From Ornithobacterium rhinotracheale (GTDB taxonomy: Bacteria; Bacteroidota; Bacteroidia; Flavobacteriales; Weeksellaceae): 64,000 bases of DNA. The stretch covers positions 1-64,000 of the forward strand of contig NZ_CP035107.1 in assembly GCF_004088395.1 (NCBI RefSeq). Direction: 5' to 3'. Positions within the stretch are counted from its first letter, which is position 1. Each line of letters starts with the position of its first letter. This document shows, piece after piece, positions 26,623-36,606 of this stretch. The notes beneath the pieces are model-generated. The model searched no databases and was not told the origin of the DNA. It was given only the letters and a program-made list of their open reading frames with translations. A program made the translations under genes and the position numbers.

Positions 26623-28017
26623 ATGGCAGAAAATCAAAAAACCTTAGCATCAGAAGCAGTACTAGATGGCGTAGGATTACACACAGGCAAAAGTGTGACA
26701 ATGAAGCTGAAACCCGCAGAGCCTAACACAGGTTTTGTATTCGTAAGGACAGATTTAGAAGGCAATCCAAGCATTGAGGCAGATGCCAATTATGTTACCT
26801 TTACCGAGCGAGGAACGATTTTAGAGAAAAAAGGCGTAAAAATCCATACCACAGAGCATATCTTAGCCGCCCTCACGGGAATGGATTTAGACAATGCAAT
26901 CATAGAGCTAAACAATGCCGAGCCCCCTATTATGGACGGCTCCGCCCAAATCTTTGTAGAAGCCATTGAAAAAGCAGGAATCCAAGAGCAAGATGTGCCG
27001 AGAGAATATTATGAAATTAAGGAAATTGTAACCTACTCAGACCCCGAAACAGGCTCTGAGATTACAGCCATTCCTGCCGATAAATTTGAAATCACAACGA
27101 TGGTGGATTTTGGTACCAAAGTCTTAGGCACCCAAAACGCTACCTTGAAGGATATTTCTAATTTTAAAACTGAAATTGCCAATGCACGCACATTCAGCTT
27201 TTTGCACGAATTAGAGCAGCTCCTACACGCGGGGCTCATCAAGGGGGGCGATATTAATAACGCCATTGTGTATGTGGACAAGGAAATCACTCCAGAGACC
27301 GAAGAAAAGTTGAAAGAAGCCTTTAACCAAGAAAGCGTTTCCATTAAACCAAATGGCATTTTAGACAATCTTACGCTCCACTATCCAAACGAGGCCGCAC
27401 GCCATAAGCTGCTAGATGTCATCGGGGATTTGACACTCATCGGGAAGAAAATCAAGGGTAAAATCATCGCTACCAAGCCAGGGCATTTGATTAATACGCA
27501 ATTTGCCAAAAAACTAAGCAAGCAAATCAAGCTCGAGCAGCGCAGAAATATGCCTGAAATTAATTTAAGCGCTCAGCCTGTGTATGACATCAATCAAATC
27601 ATGGAATTGTTGCCACACCGCCCGCCCTTTTTGTTGGTAGATAAAATTATGTCCATTGATGAAAAAACTGTCATCGGCGTTAAGAATGTGAGTATGAACG
27701 AGCCTTACTTCGTGGGGCATTTCCCAGAGGAGCCCGTGATGCCAGGGGTGTTGCAGGTAGAGGCAATGGCGCAGGCAGGTGGCATTTTGTTTTTAAGCAA
27801 TGTCCCAGACCCTAAGTCCTATTCCACTTATTTTATGAAGATAGATAAGGTAAAGTTTAAGAAAAAAGTGGTGCCAGGCGATGTCTTAATCATTAAATGT
27901 GAATTAACTCAGCCCATTCGCCGAGGCATCGTGAGTATGCAAGGCACAGGCTACACCAATGGCGAAATTGCGGTGGAAGCTGAAATGATGGCAAGATTAA
28001 TTAAGAATAAAGAATAA
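26623..28017 (+). CDS. lpxC-fabZ: Bifunctional LpxC deacetylase / FabZ dehydratase
   Basis: Fused enzyme typical of Bacteroidota. Residues 1-~300 are LpxC (VLDGVGLHTGKSV; zinc ligand His in HTTEHILAAL at ~79; EPPIMDGSA; RHKLLDVIGDLTLIG with further ligands). Residues ~318-464 are FabZ (IMELLPHRPPFLLVDKI; catalytic HFPEEPVMPGVLQVEAMAQ). The fusion links committed lipid A synthesis with fatty-acid elongation. Well established, so not a novelty. Lies 20 bp after lpxD. Confidence 0.96.
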   Translation: MAENQKTLASEAVLDGVGLHTGKSVTMKLKPAEPNTGFVFVRTDLEGNPSIEADANYVTFTERGTILEKKGVKIHTTEHILAALTGMDLDNAIIELNNAEPPIMDGSAQIFVEAIEKAGIQEQDVPREYYEIKEIVTYSDPETGSEITAIPADKFEITTMVDFGTKVLGTQNATLKDISNFKTEIANARTFSFLHELEQLLHAGLIKGGDINNAIVYVDKEITPETEEKLKEAFNQESVSIKPNGILDNLTLHYPNEAARHKLLDVIGDLTLIGKKIKGKIIATKPGHLINTQFAKKLSKQIKLEQRRNMPEINLSAQPVYDINQIMELLPHRPPFLLVDKIMSIDEKTVIGVKNVSMNEPYFVGHFPEEPVMPGVLQVEAMAQAGGILFLSNVPDPKSYSTYFMKIDKVKFKKKVVPGDVLIIKCELTQPIRRGIVSMQGTGYTNGEIAVEAEMMARLIKNKE

Positions 28018-28021
28018 TAAA

Positions 28022-28810
28022 ATGAATCAACCACTCGCATATATTCACCCAGATGCCTTGATTGCAGAGAATGTAGTAGTAGAGCCGTTTTCTACCATTT
28101 CAAAAGATGTTAGCATAGGCGAAGGCACATGGATAGGCCCCAATGTTACCATAATGCAAGGGGCGAGGATAGGCAAAAATTGCAAAATATTCCCAGGGGC
28201 AGTAATCTCTGCCGCACCACAAGACCTGAAATACAAGGGCGAAAAAACAACGGTGGAAATTGGCGATAATACCGTGATTAGAGAATGCGTTACGATAAAT
28301 AAAGGCACCTCCGACCGTATGAAAACCGTGGTGGGCAATAATTGCCTCATTATGGCATATTCCCACATTGCGCACGATTGCATTGTGGGCAATAATTGCA
28401 TCTTCTCCAACAATACCACCCTGGCAGGGCATGTTACCGTGGGCGAATATGTTACCATGGCAGGCATGACGGCCGTGCACCAATTCTGCCACATAGGCAA
28501 GCACGCCTTCGTTACCGGCGGTTCCCTCGTGCGAAAAGATGTACCCCCCTATGTGAAAGCCGCCAGAGAGCCTCTCTCCTATATGGGCATAAACTCCGTG
28601 GGGCTTAGAAGAAGAAATTTTAGCTCAGAGAAAATCAGAGAGATTCAGAACATTTATAGAATCCTTTACCAGAAAAAATACAACATCACCCAAGCGCTAA
28701 GCATCATCGAAGCCGAAATGGAGGCCACCCCCGAGCGCGATGAAATCCTATCCTTTATCCGAGAATCCCAGCGAGGAATTATGAAAGGATACAACCCTAA
28801 TACCATTTAA
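28022..28810 (+). CDS. lpxA: Acyl-ACP--UDP-N-acetylglucosamine O-acyltransferase
   Basis: First acylation in lipid A synthesis. Left-handed beta helix with hexapeptide repeats from residue ~20, the motif SAAPQDLKYKGEKT, the catalytic His in HIAHDCIVGNNC (~residue 122), and a C-terminal helical bundle (SSEKIREIQNIYRILYQKK). 262 aa. Starts 4 bp after lpxC-fabZ. Confidence 0.95.
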   Translation: MNQPLAYIHPDALIAENVVVEPFSTISKDVSIGEGTWIGPNVTIMQGARIGKNCKIFPGAVISAAPQDLKYKGEKTTVEIGDNTVIRECVTINKGTSDRMKTVVGNNCLIMAYSHIAHDCIVGNNCIFSNNTTLAGHVTVGEYVTMAGMTAVHQFCHIGKHAFVTGGSLVRKDVPPYVKAAREPLSYMGINSVGLRRRNFSSEKIREIQNIYRILYQKKYNITQALSIIEAEMEATPERDEILSFIRESQRGIMKGYNPNTI

Positions 28811-28830
28811 AAACTTAAATTAAATAGCAT

Positions 28831-29397
28831 ATGGCAACAACATCAGATATCAGAAAAGGAATGTGTATCGAATGGAATAACGATACCTACAAAATCATTG
28901 AATTCCTACATGTAAAACCAGGCAAAGGCCCAGCCTTCGTGCGCACCAAGCTCAAAAGTGTAACCAATGGAAAAGTGCTAGACAACACATTCTCCGCAGG
29001 GCATAAAATAGATGAAGTGCGCGTAGAAACTAGAAAATACCAATACCTTTACGATGATGAAAACGGGTTCCACTTTATGAACAATGATGATTTCACACAA
29101 GTGTACCTAAGCAAGGATATGATTGAAAACCCAGAGTTTATGAAAAACGGAGAGGAGGTAACCATCATCTTCCGTGCCGACGATGAAACGCCACTCTCTG
29201 CCGAGCTTCCAGCCACCGTAATTATGGAAATCACTCATACAGAGCCAGGCGTAAAAGGTGATACAGCAACCAATGCCACCAAGCCCGCCACCACAGAAAC
29301 TGGTGCAGAAATCCGCGTACCGCTCTTTATCCAAGAGGGCGACAAAGTGAAAATCAGCACAGAAGATGGCTCTTACCAAGAACGTATTAAAGAATAA
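28831..29397 (+). CDS. efp: Elongation factor P
   Basis: Rescues ribosomes stalled at polyproline. Three domains: KOW-like N-terminus with HVKPGKGPAFVRTKLKS, the tip lysine at residue 32 in the loop that reaches the peptidyl-transferase centre; OB domain II; and C-terminal OB with GAEIRVPLFIQEGDKVKI. 188 aa. No modification enzyme gene is visible nearby, so whether the lysine is modified cannot be told. Last gene of the lipid A operon. Confidence 0.95.
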   Translation: MATTSDIRKGMCIEWNNDTYKIIEFLHVKPGKGPAFVRTKLKSVTNGKVLDNTFSAGHKIDEVRVETRKYQYLYDDENGFHFMNNDDFTQVYLSKDMIENPEFMKNGEEVTIIFRADDETPLSAELPATVIMEITHTEPGVKGDTATNATKPATTETGAEIRVPLFIQEGDKVKISTEDGSYQERIKE

Positions 29398-29422
29398 TTA
29401 ATCATATTTAGATTCAAAGAAG

Positions 29423-29449
29423 AACAGCGCAATTTTGCGCTGTTTTTTT
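29423..29449 (+). terminator. Terminator after efp
   Basis: ACAGCGC-AATTTT-GCGCTGT hairpin followed by TTTTTTT, a textbook intrinsic terminator 26 bp past the efp stop. Confidence 0.85.
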
Positions 29450-29547
29450 GTGGATGAAATTTGAATAAAATACAAAGCAAATTATTCTACCCCAAAAAAA
29501 ACTAAAAATTCATATTTTTGTGATTTAAACTTATAAAAACCTAAAAA

Positions 29548-30906
29548 ATGAAACCAGCCTTAGCCAAAGGAACCAGAGATTTTATGCCGCAGGAGGTGCA
29601 ACGCAGGCAATACATTATTCAGAAATTACAAAAGAATTTCCAATTGTATGGTTTTGCACCTATCGAGACACCTGCTTTTGAAAACCTCTCAACACTCACA
29701 GGAAAATATGGAGAAGAAGGAGATCGCTTGATTTTTAAAATTCTAAAATCAGGAGATTTTTTACAAAAATTAAAACCAGAAGACTTATCGGCAAATCCTA
29801 GCACCGTGGCTCCCAAAATCTCGGATAAAGCACTGCGTTATGATTTAACGGTGCCCTTTGCCCGTTTTGTGGTGCAGCACCAGAACGAGCTCAACTTCCC
29901 ATTCAAGCGTTACCAAATTCAGCCTGTGTGGCGTGCCGATCGTCCGCAAAAAGGGCGTTTCAGAGAATTTTATCAGTGCGATGCCGATGTAGTAGGTAGC
30001 GAGTCGCTGTGGCAAGAAGTGGAACTCATCCAGTTGTATGATGCAGGATTTTCGGATTTAGGATTGGGGGTAGAAATCCACCTAAACAACCGAAAGATTT
30101 TAAGTGGACTGGCAGAAGTGGCGAATATTTCTGCTCAGCTAATTGATTTCACCGTGGCGCTGGATAAATTAGATAAAATCGGAAAAGTTGCCGTGCAGGA
30201 GGAAATGTTAAGCAAAGGAATCTCGCAAGAAGCCCTTGAAATACTCTCGCCGATATTTGATATTACGGGCGATTTCTCGGCACAATTGGAGCAATTAAAG
30301 CCAATCCTTGCCCCGTCTGAAATTGGACTTAAAGGAATAGAGGAGTTGCAATTCATCAATGAGCAAATCCAAGCCTTAGGGCTTAAAAAATCCTCTCTAA
30401 TCCTGAATTTAACCCTTGCCCGAGGGCTTGATTATTATACAGGCGCCATCTTAGAAGTGAAGGCCAAAGGCGTGGAAATGGGCTCCATCGGTGGCGGTGG
30501 AAGGTATAACGACCTCACGGGCATTTTTGGACTAAAAAATATGCCAGGCGTGGGCATTTCGTTCGGGTTGGATAGGATTTATTTAGTGCTAGAAGAATTA
30601 AATCTGTTTCCAAATTTCGCCACCCAGAATCAAAAGATACTCTTTGCCAACTTTGGTGAAAAAGAGGCACTTGCCGCAATGAGTGTGGTGCAAAAGTTAA
30701 GAGCCCAAGGCATTTGTGCAGAGCTATATCCCGAGTCCGCCAAGATGAAAAAACAATTTTCCTATGCCGATAGGGGGGCATTTACGCATGTAGCCATCAT
30801 TGGCACACAGGAAATGCAGGAGGGCAAGCTTGCGCTTAAAGATTTAAAAACAGGAGAGCAGGAAAGCCTTTCGCAGGAGGAATTTCTTGAGAGATTTAAG
30901 GCTTAA
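29548..30906 (+). CDS. hisS: Histidyl-tRNA synthetase
   Basis: Class II aminoacyl-tRNA synthetase, 452 aa. Motif 1 region [18 protein letters not shown], motif 2 [20 protein letters not shown], the histidine-binding [14 protein letters not shown], and motif 3 [10 protein letters not shown]...[11 protein letters not shown]. Anticodon-binding domain at the C-terminus (KIYF-type strands, then [19 protein letters not shown]). A TATTTTTG word at 29513-29520 could be its -7 element. Confidence 0.95.
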   Translation: MKPALAKGTRDFMPQEVQRRQYIIQKLQKNFQLYGFAPIETPAFENLSTLTGKYGEEGDRLIFKILKSGDFLQKLKPEDLSANPSTVAPKISDKALRYDLTVPFARFVVQHQNELNFPFKRYQIQPVWRADRPQKGRFREFYQCDADVVGSESLWQEVELIQLYDAGFSDLGLGVEIHLNNRKILSGLAEVANISAQLIDFTVALDKLDKIGKVAVQEEMLSKGISQEALEILSPIFDITGDFSAQLEQLKPILAPSEIGLKGIEELQFINEQIQALGLKKSSLILNLTLARGLDYYTGAILEVKAKGVEMGSIGGGGRYNDLTGIFGLKNMPGVGISFGLDRIYLVLEELNLFPNFATQNQKILFANFGEKEALAAMSVVQKLRAQGICAELYPESAKMKKQFSYADRGAFTHVAIIGTQEMQEGKLALKDLKTGEQESLSQEEFLERFKA

Positions 30907-30933
30907 ACCTTGATTGAAAATGATGAATTTCAG

Positions 30934-30964
30934 GCCTTTTCCCCCAAGGGGGAAAAGGCTTTTA
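30934..30964. terminator. Terminator after hisS
   Basis: GCCTTTTCCCCC-AA-GGGGGAAAAGGC, a perfect 12-bp stem with a 2-nt loop followed by TTTT. Confidence 0.8.
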
Positions 30965-31088
30965 GGCTATAAAAAAAGAGAACTTTTAGCGGCTTAACAA
31001 ACTTTAACGGCAATTGTGGAATATTATTTGTTAAAGTATCAATGATTTTTACCAAATTTGGTACCACCCAAAAAAAGAGTGCAAAATA

Positions 31089-32087
31089 ATGGCGATACAA
31101 GAAAATAATATGCAAGAGATAGCTGAATTAGTTCAGGCACAGTCCGTTAAATTCAGTGCGCTCTCCAAAGAGCTTAAAAAAGTAATTTACGGACAAGATA
31201 GAATGGTAGAAAGCCTTTTGATTGGGCTGCTCTGCAACGGGCACATCTTGCTCGAGGGCGTGCCTGGTTTGGCTAAAACTTTAGCCATTAAAACCCTATC
31301 AGATGCGGTACACGGTGCTTTTTCAAGAATTCAATTTACGCCCGATTTATTGCCAGCAGATGTTGTGGGAACCTTGATTTATAATGCCAAAGAAAATGAT
31401 TTTGCCATCAAAAAGGGTCCTATTTTTGCCAATTTTGTTTTGGCCGATGAGATTAACCGAGCGCCCGCCAAGGTGCAATCTGCGCTGCTTGAGGCAATGC
31501 AGGAAAGGCAAGTTACCATTGGCGATGAAACCTTTAGGCTAGAAGAACCATTCTTGGTACTTGCCACTCAAAACCCTGTGGAGCAGGAGGGTACTTACCC
31601 TTTGCCCGAGGCGCAAATGGACCGTTTTATGCTCAAAACCATCATCACCTATCCTGATTATGAATCTGAGCGCCAAATTATGCGCCATAATATCAATAAT
31701 ACTTTTCCCAAGATTCAGCCTATGATGGAAAAATATGAATTGCTCCAAGCGCGTGATGCCGTTCAAAAAATTTATATGGACGAGAAGATTGAGCAATATA
31801 TTTTGGACATAGCCGCCTGTTCGCGCTATCCGCAAGATTTTCAATTACCTGAATTAAAGGATTATATCCAATTCGGAACCTCGCCGCGTGGTAGTATCAA
31901 CATGGCAAAAGCCGCTCGCGCCCATGCATTCTTAAAAGGTAGAGCCTATGTAGTGCCAGAAGATGTGCGTGCCGTGGTGAAAGATGTTTTGCGCCACCGC
32001 ATTGGAATTACCTACGAGGCTGAGGCTGAAAGTATTAACGCTGATATGATTATAGATAAAATTGTAAATAAAATTCCGTTGCCTTAA
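31089..32087 (+). CDS. MoxR-family AAA+ ATPase
   Basis: 332 aa. Walker A GVPGLAKT (~residues 58-65), Walker B LADEINRAPAK, sensor ATQNPVEQEGTYPLPEAQMDRF. MoxR ATPases act as chaperones for VWA-domain proteins, here the DUF58/BatA/BatB genes just downstream. First gene of a nine-gene operon reaching 39071. Confidence 0.92.
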   Translation: MAIQENNMQEIAELVQAQSVKFSALSKELKKVIYGQDRMVESLLIGLLCNGHILLEGVPGLAKTLAIKTLSDAVHGAFSRIQFTPDLLPADVVGTLIYNAKENDFAIKKGPIFANFVLADEINRAPAKVQSALLEAMQERQVTIGDETFRLEEPFLVLATQNPVEQEGTYPLPEAQMDRFMLKTIITYPDYESERQIMRHNINNTFPKIQPMMEKYELLQARDAVQKIYMDEKIEQYILDIAACSRYPQDFQLPELKDYIQFGTSPRGSINMAKAARAHAFLKGRAYVVPEDVRAVVKDVLRHRIGITYEAEAESINADMIIDKIVNKIPLP

Positions 32088-32109
32088 ATTTTAAACCCTA
32101 AAAACTCGC

Positions 32110-32982
32110 GTGGACGCCAAGGAATTAATTAAAAAAGTTCGTAGAATAGAAATTAAATCTAGGAGAGCCAGCAATCACTTGTTTATGGGCGAGTATCACA
32201 GCTCGTTCAAGGGGCGAGGTATGATTTTTTCGGAGGTGCGTCCGTATCAATTTGGCGATGATGTTCGCAACATCGATTGGAACAAAACGGCACATTTCAA
32301 CGAGCCGTATGTAAAGATTTTTGAGGAAGAAAGAGAACTTTCCTTGATGCTTGTGGTAGACATCAGTGGCTCCAATCAGTTTGGGACACGCAAGCAATCC
32401 AAGAAAGATACCATGGCTGAAATTTGTGCAACTTTGGCATTTTCGGCACTTTCAAACAACGATAAAGTAGGGCTTTTGCTCTTTAGCGATGAGGTAGAAT
32501 TATACTATCCGCCCAAAAAAGGGAAGCACAATGTGCTGAAAATCATCCGAGCCTTGGTAGAATACGAGCCTAAAAGCACTAAAACCAATATTTGCAACGC
32601 GTTGGATTTTTTAATTAAAACCCAAAAGCGAAAATCTTTGGTATTTTTAATTTCAGATTTTAACGATGATTGTTACCAAAAGAGCATTCAAGTTTTAGCC
32701 AAAAAACATGAATTAACGGGAATTCGCGTCTACGACGAGAAAGAAGAAGAACTTCCCGACATTGGCTGGGTGCACATGCACGATATAGAAACGGGTGGCG
32801 AGAAATTTGTAAATACTTCCTCTAAAAAAGTGCGGCGTAAGTATGCTGAAAATGCCCAAAAACACCGAAATCAGTTTTTTTCAAGTCTGAAAAATGCAGG
32901 CGCAGGAGTGGTGGAAATCGCAACGGACGCTGATTATAATCGAGCGTTGCTTAATTATTTTAGAAGCCATAAGAATAGATAA
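32110..32982 (+). CDS. DUF58 domain protein of the Bat operon
   Basis: 290 aa. N-terminal basic region, then GDDVRNIDWNKTAH, the DUF58 signature, within a VWA-like fold (VVDISGSNQFG, a degenerate MIDAS; SDFNDDCYQ). GTG at 32110 is the start (VDAKELIKKVRRIEIKSRR, the usual N-terminus). Cytoplasmic, probably a MoxR client. Confidence 0.9.
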   Translation: MDAKELIKKVRRIEIKSRRASNHLFMGEYHSSFKGRGMIFSEVRPYQFGDDVRNIDWNKTAHFNEPYVKIFEEERELSLMLVVDISGSNQFGTRKQSKKDTMAEICATLAFSALSNNDKVGLLLFSDEVELYYPPKKGKHNVLKIIRALVEYEPKSTKTNICNALDFLIKTQKRKSLVFLISDFNDDCYQKSIQVLAKKHELTGIRVYDEKEEELPDIGWVHMHDIETGGEKFVNTSSKKVRRKYAENAQKHRNQFFSSLKNAGAGVVEIATDADYNRALLNYFRSHKNR

Positions 32983-32986
32983 ATAT

Positions 32987-33907
32987 ATGAAAGTTAAATT
33001 TTTAAAAATATTCATTTGGCTTTTTGCGCTCCCAGCGTGGGGGCAAATCTACACCCGTTTGTCGCCAGATAGGATTTTAATCGGAGATACAGCGAGCTTG
33101 CAAATCGAGTTCATTGTAGCCGAAAATGCAAAGGTGGAGCCGCCGCAGCTTGGAGATTCACTTGGGAAATATTTAGAAATAGTTCATAAAAAAATTGATT
33201 CCACACGAGAGGGAAATCGGAAAAAATTTAAGCAAATTATCACCCTCACAGGCTTTGAAGAAGGCAAATTTCTGGTTAAATCCTTGCCCTATGTGATAAA
33301 TGGCAAAATGCAACTTTCAGATGCCCGAGAGCTCACCGTGGAAATGCCTGCTATTGATACCGTTTTGCAAAAAATATACCCTATAAAACCCATTATGCCA
33401 GAGCATCTATCGTGGTGGGAGCGCGCTAGGAAATACCTTTGGCAGATGCTTGCAATAGGCGTTGCGCTCTTGGTGTTTTTAGTCTTAGGAGTTTTGTATT
33501 TCAGGAAGTTAAGGGCTAATCGTTACATCAGCGAGCCATTATTGCCCCCTTATGAAGAGGCTTTGCAGAATTTAAAGAAATTAGATGATTTAAAGTTGCT
33601 AGACGCACAGGAATTTAATAAATATTATACGGATTTGAGTTTCATCGTGCGCCGATATTTTTCGCGCCGGTATGAGTTTCCTGCACTTGCGCTGCTAAGT
33701 GAGGATTTGCCTCATTATATGAGGGATAAAGCCTTTTTAAATGAAGAGGAAAGCACAGAATTGTATAATTTCCTAACAGATGCCGACCGCGTAAAGTATG
33801 CCAAAGAGATATTAAGCCCTGAGAAAAATATATTTTATAGAAATTGGGCAGAAAAAATGATTGAAAAAACAAAACCCTTGGTTGAGGAGAAAAACGACCA
33901 TAGCTGA
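32987..33907 (+). CDS. Bat-operon membrane protein, conserved hypothetical
   Basis: 306 aa from ATG 32987; the frame opens earlier at 32894, but that part overlaps the DUF58 gene and precedes a clear signal peptide (FLKIFIWLFALPAWGQ). A periplasmic beta domain of ~130 residues follows, then one membrane helix (MLAIGVALLVFLVLGVLYF) and a cytoplasmic helical domain (LSFIVRRYFSRRYEFPALAL). Position between DUF58 and batA is conserved in Bacteroidota; function unknown. Confidence 0.75.
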   Translation: MKVKFLKIFIWLFALPAWGQIYTRLSPDRILIGDTASLQIEFIVAENAKVEPPQLGDSLGKYLEIVHKKIDSTREGNRKKFKQIITLTGFEEGKFLVKSLPYVINGKMQLSDARELTVEMPAIDTVLQKIYPIKPIMPEHLSWWERARKYLWQMLAIGVALLVFLVLGVLYFRKLRANRYISEPLLPPYEEALQNLKKLDDLKLLDAQEFNKYYTDLSFIVRRYFSRRYEFPALALLSEDLPHYMRDKAFLNEEESTELYNFLTDADRVKYAKEILSPEKNIFYRNWAEKMIEKTKPLVEEKNDHS

Positions 33908-33909
33908 AA

Positions 33910-34920
33910 ATGAGCCATATAGAATTTGTAAATCCTTGGTTTTTAATTTTTTTAGTCCTTTTGCCACTATTGTTGCTAGGGCGTAAATTTTATGGCAAAA
34001 AACAAAATCAAGCCTTGCAGATGCCAAGTTTATCGGCATTTAGCTCGGCAGAACCTTGGTATAAATGGGTGCCGCCCGCGCTTTATGCCTTGCGCCTTTT
34101 GGCTATAAGTCTGCTTATTGTGGCGCTGGCTCGCCCGCGCAAGGTGGAAATTGGCACGCATGTGCGCGCTGATGAGGGGGTAGATATTATGTTGGTGGTA
34201 GATGTTTCGCTTAGTATGCTTGCGCGAGATTTAAAACCAACGCGTCTAGACGCGCTGAAATCCGTGGCAGAAGATTTTGTAAAAAAACGCCCAACGGATA
34301 GGATTGGCATTGTGATTTACTCAGGGAGCGCCATCAATATTGTGCCTCTCACCACGGATAAATCAGTGCTAGTGCAGGCTGTGAGAAATTTGGATAGCAA
34401 TGAGCATCTCGTTCGCGGTACGGCCATAGGCGTGGGCTTGGCCACAGCGGTGAATCATTTAGAGCATTCAAGGGCTAAGAGCAAGGTGGTTTTGCTCATT
34501 ACAGATGGCTTTGAAGATGCAGATTTTTACGATTCCGAGGCGGTGTACATCAGCCCACAAGATGCCTCAAAGATTGCCCGCGAAAAGCAAATTAAGGTCT
34601 ACACCATCGGAATCGGAACCTCGGGCTATGTGCTGCCACCCATCGGGGCGGAAAATATTCCTCAAAATAAATTAAAATTAGATGAAAATCTGCTCAAATA
34701 CATTGCTAATGATACCAAGGGCTTATATTTTAGAGCTACTGATAATGAGCGCTTAAAGGCTATTTATGAAGAAATAAATCAATTAGAAAAGTCAAAAATT
34801 AGTGAAACGAAATACTACGACTACACTGAGTATTACCGCACTTTCGTAGTGTGGGCATTTATTTTGCTATGCATAGAAATCATAAGCAGAACATTAATCT
34901 TTAAACAATTAACGGAATGA
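33910..34920 (+). CDS. batA: BatA, VWA-domain membrane protein
   Basis: 336 aa: N-terminal helix (WFLIFLVLLPLLLLG), second helix (LRLLAISLLIVALARP), then a VWA domain with the MIDAS DVSLS at ~95 and TDGFEDADF, and a C-terminal helix (FVVWAFILLCIEII). The domain faces the periplasm. First described in Bacteroides aerotolerance (bat) loci. Its stop overlaps batB (ATGA). Confidence 0.88.
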   Translation: MSHIEFVNPWFLIFLVLLPLLLLGRKFYGKKQNQALQMPSLSAFSSAEPWYKWVPPALYALRLLAISLLIVALARPRKVEIGTHVRADEGVDIMLVVDVSLSMLARDLKPTRLDALKSVAEDFVKKRPTDRIGIVIYSGSAINIVPLTTDKSVLVQAVRNLDSNEHLVRGTAIGVGLATAVNHLEHSRAKSKVVLLITDGFEDADFYDSEAVYISPQDASKIAREKQIKVYTIGIGTSGYVLPPIGAENIPQNKLKLDENLLKYIANDTKGLYFRATDNERLKAIYEEINQLEKSKISETKYYDYTEYYRTFVVWAFILLCIEIISRTLIFKQLTE

Positions 34921-35918
34921 TTTTCAGTACCCCAGAATACGGCATACTCTTCATTGCCTTAGCCCTAGCCAGTTACTTGCTTTGGCGCTTGTGGCGGTGG
35001 CGCAAACAGGCCTTGCGTGCCTTTGCCGATGAACATATGATTCCGCAATTATTCAGAGGAGGGAGGGGTAAGTGTTTAAAATTTAGGAGTGTATGCTTGC
35101 TTTTAGCCCTGTTTTTTATGATAATTGCCTTGATGGCACCACAGTGGGGCGAGGAGGAGCAGAAGCTAAAACGCGAAGGCTTAGATATTGTCTTCGCCCT
35201 TGATTTATCCAATAGTATGAATGCCGAAGATATCGCACCTTCTAGAATTGATAAGGCTAAAAAATTTATAAACAGCTTTTTATCTCAGCTTGGGGGCGAC
35301 CGCGTGGGGCTTGTCATTTTTGCAGGTGAGGCCTATGCCGTATCGCCTCTCACCACGGATTACACCTCGCTCCACTCCTCGGTTTCGGCTTTGGAGACAG
35401 ATTTAATTTGGAACCAAGGGACTAATTTATCCGCCGCGATAGATAAATCATTGCAAATTTTAGGTAAAAACCCAGAGACTTCCAAAGCCATTATCCTAAT
35501 TTCCGATGGCGAAGACCACGAAGAAGGCATTTCTCAGGCGATTAAAAAAGCCAAAGCACAGCATACACAGATTTTCACAATGGGGATTGGAGGCGAGAGC
35601 CCCGTGCCGATTCCTATGTATGATTCTTACGGTGCGATGGAATACAAGCTTGATGATGAGGGCAATACCGTTTTGTCGCGATTTGAGGGCGAGGAGCTGC
35701 GCAAGATTGCCGAAAAATCCAATGGGGCGTATATCAAAATAGGCGCTGTCAATCAATCTGTTAAAGAGCTGAAAGATGCGTTAAGCAACTTAGATAAAAA
35801 ATCCTTGGCAGAGGTATCCAGCAGGAATAAAAAGCAACAATTTCAGTACTTTGTAGCCCTAGCGCTTTTGTTTTTATTTATATATACTTTAACACCCATT
35901 GAGTTGAAAAAAGACTAA
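34917..35918 (+). CDS. batB: BatB, VWA-domain membrane protein
   Basis: 333 aa with the same layout as BatA: helices near residues 5-20 and 55-75 (VCLLLALFFMIIALMAPQWG), VWA domain with complete MIDAS DLSNSMN (~97), later Thr/Asp positions in SPLTTDYTS and SDGEDHEEG, and a C-terminal helix. Overlaps the batA stop by 4 nt. Confidence 0.88.
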   Translation: MIFSTPEYGILFIALALASYLLWRLWRWRKQALRAFADEHMIPQLFRGGRGKCLKFRSVCLLLALFFMIIALMAPQWGEEEQKLKREGLDIVFALDLSNSMNAEDIAPSRIDKAKKFINSFLSQLGGDRVGLVIFAGEAYAVSPLTTDYTSLHSSVSALETDLIWNQGTNLSAAIDKSLQILGKNPETSKAIILISDGEDHEEGISQAIKKAKAQHTQIFTMGIGGESPVPIPMYDSYGAMEYKLDDEGNTVLSRFEGEELRKIAEKSNGAYIKIGAVNQSVKELKDALSNLDKKSLAEVSSRNKKQQFQYFVALALLFLFIYTLTPIELKKD

Positions 35919-35934
35919 TTTTGTGCTTGTAAGA

Positions 35935-36597
35935 ATGAAGATATTTGCTCCCATAGTGCTGAAAAAATTACTGTTTTTTAGCCTTTTAATTTGTCTGCAT
36001 TTTTCTTTTGCGCAGACTTTACAAGAGAGAGAAGCCATCGCCGAGGGTAATATATTTTACGAGAACGAAGATTATAAATCAGCAATTGTGGAATATTCTA
36101 AGGCGTTGATTTATAGTGCTAATAATGTAAAGGCTAATTTTAATTTAGGCAATGCTTATTACCAAACGAAGCAGTATCAAAAGGCTGAAACACACTACCA
36201 AAAGGCCGCAGAATATAGCGCCAGCGCCAAGGAAAAAGCAGATTCCTACCATAATTTGGGCAATAGCCAAATGCAACAAAAAAATTATGCCCAAGCCATA
36301 AAATCATACAAAAAAGCCCTATCAATTGCCCCCAAGGCAGATGCTACAAGGTATAATCTTGCCCTTGCGCTTAGGCTGAAAAATCAAAATAAAGAGAAGT
36401 CGCCAAAACACTCGATAAAGCCCTCAGAATTTGCCAAAAAAATGAAGGCACAAGCCAGTGCGCTGGCTGAAAAAGGTTTGTTTAATGATGCGCTGCAATT
36501 GATGCAAAAGGCACTGGCAAAGGATTCCACCGTGAAACATTTTGAAAATTATATCGAAAAATTGCAAGAAATCACTATATTGGACAACTTAAAGTAA
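35935..36597 (+). CDS. batC: TPR protein of the Bat operon (BatC-like)
   Basis: 220 aa from ATG 35935; GTG at 35923 would add four residues before the signal peptide (KKLLFFSLLICLHFSFAQ). Three TPR units (ANGNIFYENEDYKSAIVEYS-like; KANFNLGNAYYQTKQYQKAE; SYHNLGNSQMQQKNYAQAI) and a basic linker. Probably periplasmic, bridging BatA/B. The next small gene may be the second half of the BatC function. Confidence 0.8.
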   Translation: MKIFAPIVLKKLLFFSLLICLHFSFAQTLQEREAIAEGNIFYENEDYKSAIVEYSKALIYSANNVKANFNLGNAYYQTKQYQKAETHYQKAAEYSASAKEKADSYHNLGNSQMQQKNYAQAIKSYKKALSIAPKADATRYNLALALRLKNQNKEKSPKHSIKPSEFAKKMKAQASALAEKGLFNDALQLMQKALAKDSTVKHFENYIEKLQEITILDNLK

Positions 36598-36606
36598 AAC
36601 GCCGCT

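Noticed and set aside
26623-28017. lpxC/fabZ fusion as a novel gene fusion
   Set aside because: This fusion is standard in Bacteroidota.
28045-28500. Long minus-strand ORFs opposite lpxA and lpxD
   Set aside because: Shadows of hexapeptide-repeat genes, whose periodic codons keep the antisense frame open.
32894-32986. Extended N-terminus of the Bat membrane protein
   Set aside because: Overlaps the DUF58 gene and precedes a clear signal peptide; start set to 32987.
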